Shown: piece by piece, positions 15,101 through 23,398 of the stretch
Position numbering within the stretch: position 1 is the first letter of the stretch
Layout of the letters: every line of letters starts with the position of its first letter
Assembly: GCA_004010275.1 (NCBI GenBank)
Contig: RBWT01000087.1
Span: 1-33,260, forward strand
Length of the DNA stretch: 33,260 bases
From: Streptomyces huasconensis
GTDB lineage: Bacteria; Actinomycetota; Actinomycetes; Streptomycetales; Streptomycetaceae
Reading direction: 5' to 3'
Made by a program: the position numbers and the translations under genes
Notes under the pieces: generated by a model
The model's input: only the letters and a program-made list of their open reading frames with translations
Databases searched by the model: none
What the model was told of the DNA's origin: nothing

Positions 15101-18100
15101 TCAGTACTCCCCGGCCACCAACCCCGTCTGCACCATCGGCTTGCCCCGCCGACGTGACACGAAGATGCCTCGCCCGGCCGGCATCGGACGCGGCCGTACG
15201 CCGCCCAGGATGTCGCCCTCGTCCGGGTCGCCGGCCAGGACCACCCCCTGCGCGCCCAGCTCCTTCATCCGCTGCATGAACGGCTCGTACGCCGCACGCC
15301 CCGCGCCCGCCGTCGAGCGGGCGACGATGAAGCGGACGCCCACGTCCCGGGCGAAGGGCAGAAGCTCGGTGAGGACCCCCAGCGGGTTGCCGCTGGACGT
15401 GGACACCAGGTCGTAGTCGTCGACGATCACGTACACCGTCGGGCCCCGCCACCAACTGCGCTCGCGGAGCTGCCGCGCGGTGACCTCCGCCGTCGGTGTA
15501 CGCCGTTGGATCAGGTCGGCCAGCGCGGCCATGTGGTGGTCCATGGCGTTGGACATGGGGATGTACTCGGCCAGGTGGGAGGCTGGGGCGGCGTCGAGGA
15601 GGGTGCGGCGGTTGTCGACCACGAAGAGCTTGCAGACGTCACCGCTGTAGCGCTCCGTCAGCCGCTTGATGAGCAGCCTGAGCAGGTTGGACTTGCCCGA
15701 CTCGCTCTCGCCGAAGACGAGGAAGAACGGGTCCTGCTCGAAGTCCACGAAGACCGGTTCGAGGTTGTTCTCATCAAGGGCGAAGGAGACGCCCCGGTCG
15801 GGGAACACGTGGCCCGGGGGCAGCTGTTCGGCCGGAAGCTCGCGCGGCAGCAGGCGGACCGCCGGAGCGCCGGGCTCCGTCCAGTGGCGGGAGACCTCGG
15901 CGGCCAGTGCGGCCGTCGCGTCGGCCAGGTCCGTGTCGGAGGAGAGCCCGTCGATGCGGGGCACGGCTGCCATGAAGTGCTGCTTCTGCGGGGTCTGGCC
16001 CCTGCCGGGGACACCGGCGGGGACGTTGGCCGCGACCCTGCGGTCGAACTCGGAGTCCATGGTGTCGCCGAGCCGCAGTTCGAGCCGGTTCATCAGGTGG
16101 TCCTTGAGGTTCGCGCGGACCTCCATGGAGCGTGACGCGGTGAGGATCAGGTGGACGCCGTAGCCGAGGCCGCGGGCCGCGATGTCGAGCACGGCGGGTT
16201 CCAGACCTTCGTACTCGGCACGGAAGGTGCCCCATCCGTCGATGATCAGGAAGACGTCGCCCCACGGCTGGTCCGTCACCGAGATCTCGCCGCGTGCCCG
16301 GCGTGCCCGGAAGTCGGCGATCGACGCGATGCCCGCCGTACGGAAGTACTCCTCGCGGCGGGTCAGCACGCCGTACACCTCGGCGAGCGTGCGCCGCACC
16401 CGCTCGGGGTCGAGACGCGAGGCGACCCCGCCGACGTGCGGGAGGCCGGCGACGGACGCCATGCCTCCGCCGCCGAAGTCGAGTCCGTAGAGCTGCACTT
16501 CGTACGGTGTGTGGGTGAGGGCGAAAGCCGCCATCAGCGAACGCAGCAGGGTCGACTTGCCGGACTGGGGGCCGCCGACGACCTGCATGTGACCCGCCGC
16601 GCCGGAGAAGTCGCACCACAGGGGCTCGCGACGCTGCTCGTACGGCTTGTCGACCAGGCCCAGCGGTACGACGAGGCGCCCGGCACCCGCGTAACCGGGC
16701 TGGGTGAGTCCGCGTCCCTCGACGGCGGTGAGACCCGTCAGCAGCGCGTCCAGCGGCGGCGGGCTCTCCAGCGGCGGCAGCCACACCTGGTGGGCGGCGG
16801 GGCCCTGGGCCTCCAGCCGCCGCACGATGACGTCGAGCACGGTGTCGGCGAGCGCGTCGTCCGTGTCGGGAGCGTCGGGAGCGTCGGGGCCGATCGCGGG
16901 ACGCGGCGCCGGCATCGGCGCGGCCCCGTACCGCACCGGCACCTCGGCCGCCGTGAACAGCACCGGACGGCGGTCCACCGGGCGTGGTCCGCCGAGGACC
17001 GCGGCCTGCGCCGATCCGGAGCGGTGGACACCTGACACGTACGCCGCCTTGAACCGCACCATCTCGTCCGTGCCGAACTTGAGGTAGCCGGAGCCGGGGA
17101 CGTTCGGCAGGTGATAGGCGTCCGGCACACCGAGCGCGGCGCGCGACTCGGCGGCGGAGAAGGTGCGCAGCCCGACGCGGTACGAGAGATACGTCTCCAG
17201 CCCTCGGAGCCGCCCCTCCTCCAAGCGCTGCGAGGCGAGCAGCAGGTGCACGCCGAGTGACCGGCCGATCCGGCCGATCTGCACGAACATGTCGATGAAG
17301 TCCGGTTTGGCGGTGAGGAGTTCGCTGAACTCGTCGATCACCAGGACCAGGGAGGGGATGGACTGGAGCGGGGCGCCCGCCACCCGCGCCTTCTCGTAGT
17401 CGTGGATGTTCGCGTAGTTGCCCGCGTCCCGCAGCAGTTCCTGCCGTCGGTTCAGCTCGCCCCGGATGGAGTCGCCCATGCGGTCGACCAGTGTCAGGTC
17501 GTCCGCCAGGTTGGTGATGACCGCCGCGACGTGCGGCATCTGCGCCATGCCGGCGAAGGTGGCACCGCCCTTGAAGTCGGCGAGTACGAAGTTCAGGGTC
17601 TCGGAGGAGTGCGTCACGGCGAGGCCGAGGACCAGGGTGCGCAGCAGCTCCGACTTTCCGGAGCCGGTGGCGCCGACGCACAGGCCGTGCGGACCCATGC
17701 CCTCCTGCGCGGCCTCCTTGAGGTCGAGCATCACGGGGCGGCCGTCCTCGCCGACCCCGATGGGGACGCGCAGCCGCTCCGCCTGGGTGCGCGGACGCCA
17801 CGTCCTGCTGGTGTCCACCGAATCGGCGTCGCCCAGATTCAGCAGGTCCGTGAACTCCAGGTTGGCGAGCAGGGGTTCGGCCTCGTCGCCACCGGAGGGC
17901 ACGCGCAGGGGCGCGAGTTGGCGGGCCAGCGCCTCGGCCCCTTCGTAGGACAGGACGTCGGGTGTGCCCTCGTAGACCAGGCCGTGGCCCGACTCGATCC
18001 GCATCGACCCCGGACGTACCGCGAGCGACAGGCCCCCGCGCCCCTCGGCCAGCTCTCCCGGGACCAGCTCCACGACCGTCACACCCTGCAACCCCTCGGG

Positions 18101-19093
18101 CGAGGCCAGGGCCGACAGCGGAGGCAGCGACAGACCGTCGAGCATGACGACGATGTGCGGCTCCTCCGGCAGCGGGTCGCCCTCCGGGTGGAAGCGCGGA
18201 CGCCCCTGGAGCCGGGCGGCGAGCATGCTCTCCAGCTCCGTCGGGTCGCCGGTGAAGAGACGGCGGCTGCCGGCCCCGTCCGCGGCGCCCGGCATCTGGC
18301 TGTGCGGCAGCCACTTGATCCACTCCCAGGCGGGTGCCGCGGACCGGCCCGCACCGACGGCGATCACCAAGTCCTGAGGGGAGTGCAGCGAGGCGAGGGA
18401 CGCGCCGAGCGCACGGGCCGTGCCGCGCGCCGTCTCGGGGTCCCCGCTGATCGTCACGTGGTAGAAGGCGCGCAGCGAGACGGCCATCGGGAGGTCTTCG
18501 AGCGTGCTGTGCGCGGCGAGGAAGCGCTGCATCGCGCCCGCGGTCAGCGGCTCCAGCTCGTCCACCGGAGCGGTCTGCGGCGGAACGAGGGGAGTGGCGA
18601 GCTCCTGCGGGCCGAGACCGACGCGCACCTGCCCGAAGTCCGCGTCGCCCGCACGGCGTTCCCAGACCCGGCTGCCCTCGGCGACCAGCGCCCACAACTG
18701 CTCGGGTGAGGGGTGGAGGTAGTACTGGGCGTCGCGCTGAGCCTTCGCGGTGTCCCGCGCCGCCCGTCGGGTCTGCTGGAGGTACCGCAGGTAGTCGCGC
18801 CGCAGGTCGGCCAACTGGCCTTGGCTGCCGCGCCGGTAGCGGATGAGCATGGCCACCGACATGGCCACCGTCGAGGCGACCATGACCATGCCCATGATCT
18901 TCATGAACGGATGTGCGTTGGGCATGAAGAAGAAGACCACGGAGCCACCCATGCCGAGCATGGGCAGCAACTGCATCATCGCGCCCTCCTGCTGGTCCCG
19001 CGGTAGCTCGGGCGGAGGCTGCAACACCACCTCTTCGCTGGGCACTGCCGAGGGCAGAGCCCGAGGTGGGCGCTTGACGACGATGTGGCTCAC
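15101..19093 (-). CDS. eccC: Type VII secretion protein EccC (triple FtsK/SpoIIIE ATPase)
   Basis: The 1330-aa motor ATPase of the T7SS binds Esx substrates and powers export. Two transmembrane helices (about 40-58 and 64-85) follow the signature VVKRPPRALP. Three FtsK/SpoIIIE domains follow. Domain 1 has Walker A GATGSGKS (474-481) and Walker B VLVIDE (583-588). Domain 2 has GGPQSGKS (840-847) and a degenerate IIDGW (950-954). Domain 3 has GESESGKS (1128-1135) and VIVDDYD (1222-1228). All three are fused in one chain, as in EccCa-EccCb fusions. GTG at 19093 gives the family N-terminus; the open frame continues to 19300 but reads the intergenic region. It is divergent from eccD. No frame break occurs across almost 4 kb. 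Confidence 0.96.
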   Translation of the reverse strand: MSHIVVKRPPRALPSAVPSEEVVLQPPPELPRDQQEGAMMQLLPMLGMGGSVVFFFMPNAHPFMKIMGMVMVASTVAMSVAMLIRYRRGSQGQLADLRRDYLRYLQQTRRAARDTAKAQRDAQYYLHPSPEQLWALVAEGSRVWERRAGDADFGQVRVGLGPQELATPLVPPQTAPVDELEPLTAGAMQRFLAAHSTLEDLPMAVSLRAFYHVTISGDPETARGTARALGASLASLHSPQDLVIAVGAGRSAAPAWEWIKWLPHSQMPGAADGAGSRRLFTGDPTELESMLAARLQGRPRFHPEGDPLPEEPHIVVMLDGLSLPPLSALASPEGLQGVTVVELVPGELAEGRGGLSLAVRPGSMRIESGHGLVYEGTPDVLSYEGAEALARQLAPLRVPSGGDEAEPLLANLEFTDLLNLGDADSVDTSRTWRPRTQAERLRVPIGVGEDGRPVMLDLKEAAQEGMGPHGLCVGATGSGKSELLRTLVLGLAVTHSSETLNFVLADFKGGATFAGMAQMPHVAAVITNLADDLTLVDRMGDSIRGELNRRQELLRDAGNYANIHDYEKARVAGAPLQSIPSLVLVIDEFSELLTAKPDFIDMFVQIGRIGRSLGVHLLLASQRLEEGRLRGLETYLSYRVGLRTFSAAESRAALGVPDAYHLPNVPGSGYLKFGTDEMVRFKAAYVSGVHRSGSAQAAVLGGPRPVDRRPVLFTAAEVPVRYGAAPMPAPRPAIGPDAPDAPDTDDALADTVLDVIVRRLEAQGPAAHQVWLPPLESPPPLDALLTGLTAVEGRGLTQPGYAGAGRLVVPLGLVDKPYEQRREPLWCDFSGAAGHMQVVGGPQSGKSTLLRSLMAAFALTHTPYEVQLYGLDFGGGGMASVAGLPHVGGVASRLDPERVRRTLAEVYGVLTRREEYFRTAGIASIADFRARRARGEISVTDQPWGDVFLIIDGWGTFRAEYEGLEPAVLDIAARGLGYGVHLILTASRSMEVRANLKDHLMNRLELRLGDTMDSEFDRRVAANVPAGVPGRGQTPQKQHFMAAVPRIDGLSSDTDLADATAALAAEVSRHWTEPGAPAVRLLPRELPAEQLPPGHVFPDRGVSFALDENNLEPVFVDFEQDPFFLVFGESESGKSNLLRLLIKRLTERYSGDVCKLFVVDNRRTLLDAAPASHLAEYIPMSNAMDHHMAALADLIQRRTPTAEVTARQLRERSWWRGPTVYVIVDDYDLVSTSSGNPLGVLTELLPFARDVGVRFIVARSTAGAGRAAYEPFMQRMKELGAQGVVLAGDPDEGDILGGVRPRPMPAGRGIFVSRRRGKPMVQTGLVAGEY

Positions 19094-19167
19094 TGGGCAC
19101 CAAATCCCTTGCCGGCCGCGGTGTTCCGTCCGCCGCCCCGTGTCGGGCGGACGGTGACCGTCGGCTG

Positions 19168-19356
19168 ATCCTACTGACATGCACGCGGATGATCGGGCGA
19201 TAGGGTGCCGGTGCGCGTGTGAACGCAAGTGAACCAAGCCGCAGGGCGGCGTGGACAACGGATCGCATACGCCCGCGACTTCACGCCGCAGGGCCCGCAC
19301 ACGGGATCAAGATCCGGCCAGGCGTGCTCATACGCCACGTGACACGGTCCGTCACG
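19168..19356. promoter_or_regulatory. eccC/eccD divergent control region with inverted repeat
   Basis: The 319-bp gap (19094-19412) separates divergent eccC and eccD. A TAGGAT hexamer on the minus strand (19173-19168) is a possible -10 for eccC. An inverted repeat CGTGAC-N7-GTCACG (19338-19356), 57 nt before the eccD start, could be an operator. Neither has a strong -35 nearby. Confidence 0.3.
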
Positions 19357-19412
19357 CGGCACAGTCATGCGGCACAGCCGGACCGGCGTCAGCGATTGAG
19401 GGGGAGCAGCAG

Positions 19413-20924
19413 GTGAGCATGACGGCCTCCGCGACGGCCGGCGGAGCAGCACAGCCCAGCCGTGGCGCAACGTCGGGGACCAACGCGGGGTACGGGTTCT
19501 GCCGGGTCACCATCGTCGCGCCGGACAGCCGGATCGACGTGTCGCTGCCCGACGACGTCCCTGTCGCCGACCTCTACCCGGAGATCCTGCGGCTGTCCCG
19601 GCAGGGCCCGGTGGAGGGCGCACCGGTCGGCTACCACCTCGTACGCCGGGACGGCCTCGTCCTGGACAGTGGCCGCTCCTTCGCGACGCAGCGCATCCTC
19701 GAGGGCGAACTGCTCACCCTGCGCCCCTTCTCGGAGTCGCTTCCACCGCCCGTGTTCGACGACGTGTCCGAAGCGGTCGCATCCGCGGTGACGCGCGACC
19801 GCATGCTGTGGAACGGCGACCTGACGCGCCGCGCCGGCCTCACCGGCACCACGGTGCTCTCGGTCCTCCTGGCCTTTGTGACCTGGACGGCCGCCCCTGG
19901 CCACGACATGCACGGCCTCCCGGGAATCCTGGCCGCCGTCGCGGGTGCCCTGCTGCTCACCCTCTCCGCCGTGCGGGCACGGATCTACGACGACCGCGCC
20001 GCGTCGGTGGCCCTCGGTCTCGGTGCGCTGCCGAATCTCGCCGTGGCGGGGTCGGGGCTGCTGGCGCTGACCGCGGGGCACGGCATCGGCCGGCTCCAGG
20101 CTCTGCTCGCCTTCGCGGCCGTGCTCGTCGCTTCGACCATCCTCACCCTGGTGTCGCCGCGCGGAGACGCCCCGTTCGTCGCCTGCCTCTTCGCCTCGTC
20201 CGTGGGCCTGCTCGCGACGTTCCTCGCGGCGCTGTGGCGGCTGTCCCCCGTCGAGACAGCCGCCCTGTGTGCCCCGCTCGCCGTCGGGGCCCTCGCCTTC
20301 CTGCCGGGACTGTCCATGCGGTTCGCCCGCCTTCCCATCGGGTTCGAGCCGCCGCACGGCAGCCGCAGCGGATACGACGCGGAGCCCGCCCAGCAGGAAC
20401 CCGTCGACGCCGAGCGCATCGCCGCCCAGGCGCGCCGCGGTCACGAGCTGCTCGTCGGTCTCGTCGGCGGCTGTGCCTTGCTGGCCATCGGTTCGGCAGC
20501 CGTCCTCGGCTTCTCCGATGACGTATGGGCGCAGCTCCTCGCCCTCGCCACCGGCATCGCCATGCTGATGCGCGCCCACCTCTTCCGCTACACCGCGCAG
20601 GTCGGCTCCGCCTTGGGGGCCGGCCTGGCCTCCCTGGTCCTGCTCGGCGTCGGCCTCTGCCTCAACCCGCCGCAGGGCCTCATGCGCGCCGCGCGGGCGG
20701 GCGACACGGCCGCGCTCGACCTGCGCACCGTATGGCTCGTCGCGGCCGTCGCGGCGGCGGTGGTGCTGGTGACGGCTCTCGGGCTCATCACTTCGCGCAC
20801 CGGTGTGACGCCCTTCTGGGGCCGCTTCCTGGAGATCGCCGAGGCCTTCGTGCTGCTGACGTTGGTGCCACTGGCCCTCGCGGTCTTCGACGTGTACGCC
20901 AGGGCCAGAGCGATGACGAGCTGA
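19413..20924 (+). CDS. eccD: Type VII secretion protein EccD (integral membrane)
   Basis: The 503-aa channel-forming core component. An N-terminal ubiquitin-like domain (about 29-106: CRVTIVAPDSRIDVSLPDDV through GELLTLRP) is followed by about eleven hydrophobic helices (141-500), with a hydrophilic loop near 355-390 (GSRSGYDAEPAQQEPVDAER). This is the standard EccD layout. GTG at 19413 is chosen because GGGGGAG lies 6 nt upstream; ATG at 19419 is the alternative, and the longer frame from 19251 has no ribosome site. It is divergent from eccC and probably co-transcribed with the propeller gene 97 bp downstream. Confidence 0.93.
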   Translation: MSMTASATAGGAAQPSRGATSGTNAGYGFCRVTIVAPDSRIDVSLPDDVPVADLYPEILRLSRQGPVEGAPVGYHLVRRDGLVLDSGRSFATQRILEGELLTLRPFSESLPPPVFDDVSEAVASAVTRDRMLWNGDLTRRAGLTGTTVLSVLLAFVTWTAAPGHDMHGLPGILAAVAGALLLTLSAVRARIYDDRAASVALGLGALPNLAVAGSGLLALTAGHGIGRLQALLAFAAVLVASTILTLVSPRGDAPFVACLFASSVGLLATFLAALWRLSPVETAALCAPLAVGALAFLPGLSMRFARLPIGFEPPHGSRSGYDAEPAQQEPVDAERIAAQARRGHELLVGLVGGCALLAIGSAAVLGFSDDVWAQLLALATGIAMLMRAHLFRYTAQVGSALGAGLASLVLLGVGLCLNPPQGLMRAARAGDTAALDLRTVWLVAAVAAAVVLVTALGLITSRTGVTPFWGRFLEIAEAFVLLTLVPLALAVFDVYARARAMTS

Positions 20925-21021
20925 CGAAGACCGGCTGCCCAGCCGACCAGCGGCCCTGCTGCCCAGCTGACGAGCCGAGTGATCACCCCACCGCACAGAC
21001 GCGCAGAAAGGCCCTGCCCGC

Positions 21022-22500
21022 GTGAGTTTCGGTCCACCTCCGTCCTCCTTCACCCAGTCCCGGCTCACGGCATCCGAGGGCAGGAAGAAGCGGACCTCGC
21101 TGCTCGTCGGCGTACTGCTCGCGCTGGTCGCGGCACTCTGTTCGGCGGGCTGGCTCCTCTGGGGACCGGGTACCGACGGGACGGCATCGGCCAACCGGCC
21201 CAAAACGGCCCCGCGGGCGCCCGACGCCATCAGGGAGACGGTCGAGACGCCCCCCAAGACCCCCGAGGGCGGCACCGCCGCCGAGCACGCGGTCGAGCTC
21301 AAGGAAGGCGAGACGGTTCCGGCACCCGGCTTGTGGGCGACCGACAAGATCGTGGCCAAGGGGATCGCCGATGTCGTCAAGGGCATCAGGATCAAGGATT
21401 CCGAAGAGGCGTGGCGGATCGACTTCCCCGGCCTCATCTGCGCGGTGACCCGCCACGTCAGCGTGGACGGCAGGACGGCCGTCGCCTTCTCCGGGGAGCG
21501 CCTCGAAAAGGGCGGCAGGACGGAGGAGGCCGCCCTCGCGGCGCCCTGTGACCGGGTCGCCGTGTTCGACATCGACACCGGCAGAAAGCTCTGGGACAAG
21601 AAGCTGCCCGGCCCGAGCGGCTCGGCCATGAGCGTCAACGTGACGATGACCCGGGGAGCCGTCGTCGCCGCCACCGGGCAGGCCTCGGTGGCGTACGACA
21701 TGACCAGTGGCGAGCGCCTCTGGGCCGACACGGCGACCTCCGACTGCACGGACACGGGGTTCGCCGGAGGCCGCGGCCTCATCGCCCTGGTCGAGTGCGG
21801 TGACTCCGCCGATCCCGTGTTCCGCGTGGAGAAGATCGCCCCGCGCACGGGCAAGTCCCTGTGGACGTACGAGGTCGCCCGCGGCATCAAGGGCGTGCAC
21901 CTCGCCTCCTCGTCACCGCCGGTCATCGCGGTCGCGGCCGGAGACGTGCGGTCCACCACCCTGATCACCCTCAGCGACCGGGGGAGGCAGCGGGGCACGA
22001 TCCGTCTGGAGGGCGACCGCTACGAACACGGTTGCGACGAAACCTTCAGCGGCAGGGTGGAGATGTGTACGGGAGTGGTCGTGGGGCGCCGACAGCTCTT
22101 CATGGCGACCAAGCCACGCGACTTCTCCCCGGAGGCGTCACGGGGACAGACGCCCAATGAAGTCGTCGCCTTCGACCTGGCGACGGGAAATACCGTGCGC
22201 AAGTTCGACGCCAGGCCCGGCCGCCCGATGTTCCCGCTGCGCATGAGCGGCGGGAAGGTGATCGCGTACCGGGAAGCCGCGAGCTCACCCTCCGCGGCCG
22301 TCAGCCTCGATCCCGAGTCGGGCAAGGAAACCATCCTGCTGCTCTTCGGGCAGGCCGACGTGCCGGAGATGACCGCCCTCGAACCTCCCGACGTGGTGTA
22401 CGAGCGCGGCCGGATCTTCCTCTCCGCGACCGGGGTCGCACGAGCGGAGGACGACGGTCCCCGCCTGCCGCTGATGAGAGGATTCGAGAGCAGCGGCTGA
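21022..22500 (+). CDS. Membrane-anchored PQQ-type beta-propeller protein
   Basis: A 492-aa protein. A short cytoplasmic N-terminus is followed by one transmembrane helix (about 25-48), a Pro/Thr-rich linker, and an extracytoplasmic domain of about 390 residues. Blade-like repeats of the PQQ type are visible: DIDTGRKLWDKKL, MTSGERLWADTA, RTGKSLWTYEV and DLATGNTVRKF. PQQ-binding or dehydrogenase residues are not evident, so a scaffold or binding role is more likely than catalysis. The GTG at 21022 begins the frame; GAAAGG lies about 11 nt upstream. It follows eccD, so a part in T7SS assembly or substrate handling outside the cell is plausible but inferred. Confidence 0.8.
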   Translation: MSFGPPPSSFTQSRLTASEGRKKRTSLLVGVLLALVAALCSAGWLLWGPGTDGTASANRPKTAPRAPDAIRETVETPPKTPEGGTAAEHAVELKEGETVPAPGLWATDKIVAKGIADVVKGIRIKDSEEAWRIDFPGLICAVTRHVSVDGRTAVAFSGERLEKGGRTEEAALAAPCDRVAVFDIDTGRKLWDKKLPGPSGSAMSVNVTMTRGAVVAATGQASVAYDMTSGERLWADTATSDCTDTGFAGGRGLIALVECGDSADPVFRVEKIAPRTGKSLWTYEVARGIKGVHLASSSPPVIAVAAGDVRSTTLITLSDRGRQRGTIRLEGDRYEHGCDETFSGRVEMCTGVVVGRRQLFMATKPRDFSPEASRGQTPNEVVAFDLATGNTVRKFDARPGRPMFPLRMSGGKVIAYREAASSPSAAVSLDPESGKETILLLFGQADVPEMTALEPPDVVYERGRIFLSATGVARAEDDGPRLPLMRGFESSG

Positions 22501-22706
22501 CAGCGGGTTCCTCCACCCGGGGTGCGCGGTCTGGGCCGGGCAAGCCGACTGGTACCCTGTGTGACGACCGTCTTTCTGCGCTCCCGGCCCTCGATGGCCG
22601 GACCCCGCGCCCGACGGCCCATCCCCGCCTCCCGAGTCCCGGAAGCTCCCCTGAGATGTAGACCAGGGGCACTCGGAGGCACACGAAGACATCACGAGGA
22701 GTACGC

Positions 22707-22994
22707 GTGTCGCTCGACGCCGCTACGAAGAAGCAGATCATGACCGAGTTCGGCCAGAAGGAGGGCGACACCGGCTCCCCCGAGGTTCAGGTCGCGCTGC
22801 TCTCCCGCCGTATCTCGGACCTGACCGAGCACCTCAAGACGCACAAGCACGACCACCACTCCCGTCGTGGTCTGCTGATCCTGGTCGGCCAGCGTCGCCG
22901 CCTTCTCCAGTACCTGGCCAAGAAGGACATCCAGCGCTTCCGTGCCCTGGTTGACCGCCTCGGCATCCGTCGCGGTGCGGCGGGCGCCAAGTAA
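22707..22994 (+). CDS. rpsO: 30S ribosomal protein S15
   Basis: A 95-aa protein, close to the usual 89 residues plus a short actinobacterial tail (RGAAGAK). S15 binds the central domain of 16S rRNA early in 30S assembly. Conserved elements include the DTGSPEVQVALLSRRI segment (about 21-36) and the HKHDHHSRRGL segment (about 46-56), both rRNA-binding. The GTG at 22707 has GAGGAG 5 nt upstream. A TACCCT hexamer at 22553-22558 is a possible -10 in the 206-bp leader, without a clear -35. rpsO and pnp form the conserved rpsO-pnp transcription unit, with a stem-loop between them. Confidence 0.97.
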   Translation: MSLDAATKKQIMTEFGQKEGDTGSPEVQVALLSRRISDLTEHLKTHKHDHHSRRGLLILVGQRRRLLQYLAKKDIQRFRALVDRLGIRRGAAGAK

Positions 22995-23003
22995 GTCGCC
23001 GTG

Positions 23004-23049
23004 AAGGGAGCGGTTCCCACTCGAAGCACTCGAAGGGGGCCGCTCCCTT
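23004..23049 (+). terminator. rpsO-pnp intergenic stem-loop
   Basis: AAGGGAGCGG (23004-23013) pairs perfectly with CCGCTCCCTT (23040-23049), followed by TGC. It can act as a partial terminator; the equivalent S. coelicolor rpsO-pnp hairpin is a known RNase III processing site. A TAGTCT hexamer at 23082-23087 could be a pnp -10. Confidence 0.75.
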
Positions 23050-23120
23050 TGCTGTACGTGCGCGGTGTCACCGACGCTTTGTAGTCTGGTGACACGATGC
23101 GCACCCTCACAGGTGCGTGG

Positions 23121-23178
23121 GTACCCATACGTGGGTACGAGCAGAATCCGTACCCCCCAGTGGGTACGAGCACAACCC
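23121..23178 (+). repeat. Two 29-bp tandem repeats, each with a GTACCC-N6-GGGTAC hairpin
   Basis: Units 23121-23149 and 23150-23178 are aligned without gaps and share most bases. Each has the inverted repeat GTACCC-N6-GGGTAC (23121-23138; 23150-23167) followed by GAGCA. They lie in the untranslated leader region of pnp, about 220 nt before its start, and could be RNA hairpins or operator copies. Between 23179 and 23398 I see only the GTG ribosome site. Confidence 0.75.
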
Positions 23179-23398
23179 CATGAGGGAGAGGCGCACCTCG
23201 CCGCCGCCGGTCCTCGGTAGTGGCCCCCGGGAGATGTCCCGGGTGCTTCGATCGAAGACCGGCCCGCACAAACGGCGCGCTTCTCCACACAGTCCCGGTC
23301 CACCCAGGGCATACGTCCAGGCAGGACATACGGGACGCCGCCTCCGGGCCACACGGGCCCAGGGGCGAGAAGACGAAACGTAGACACGTAGGAGAACA

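Noticed and set aside
15774..19268. Second-frame 1164-aa minus ORF over eccC
   Set aside because: Arg/Pro-rich shadow of eccC; the FtsK motifs all lie in the other frame.
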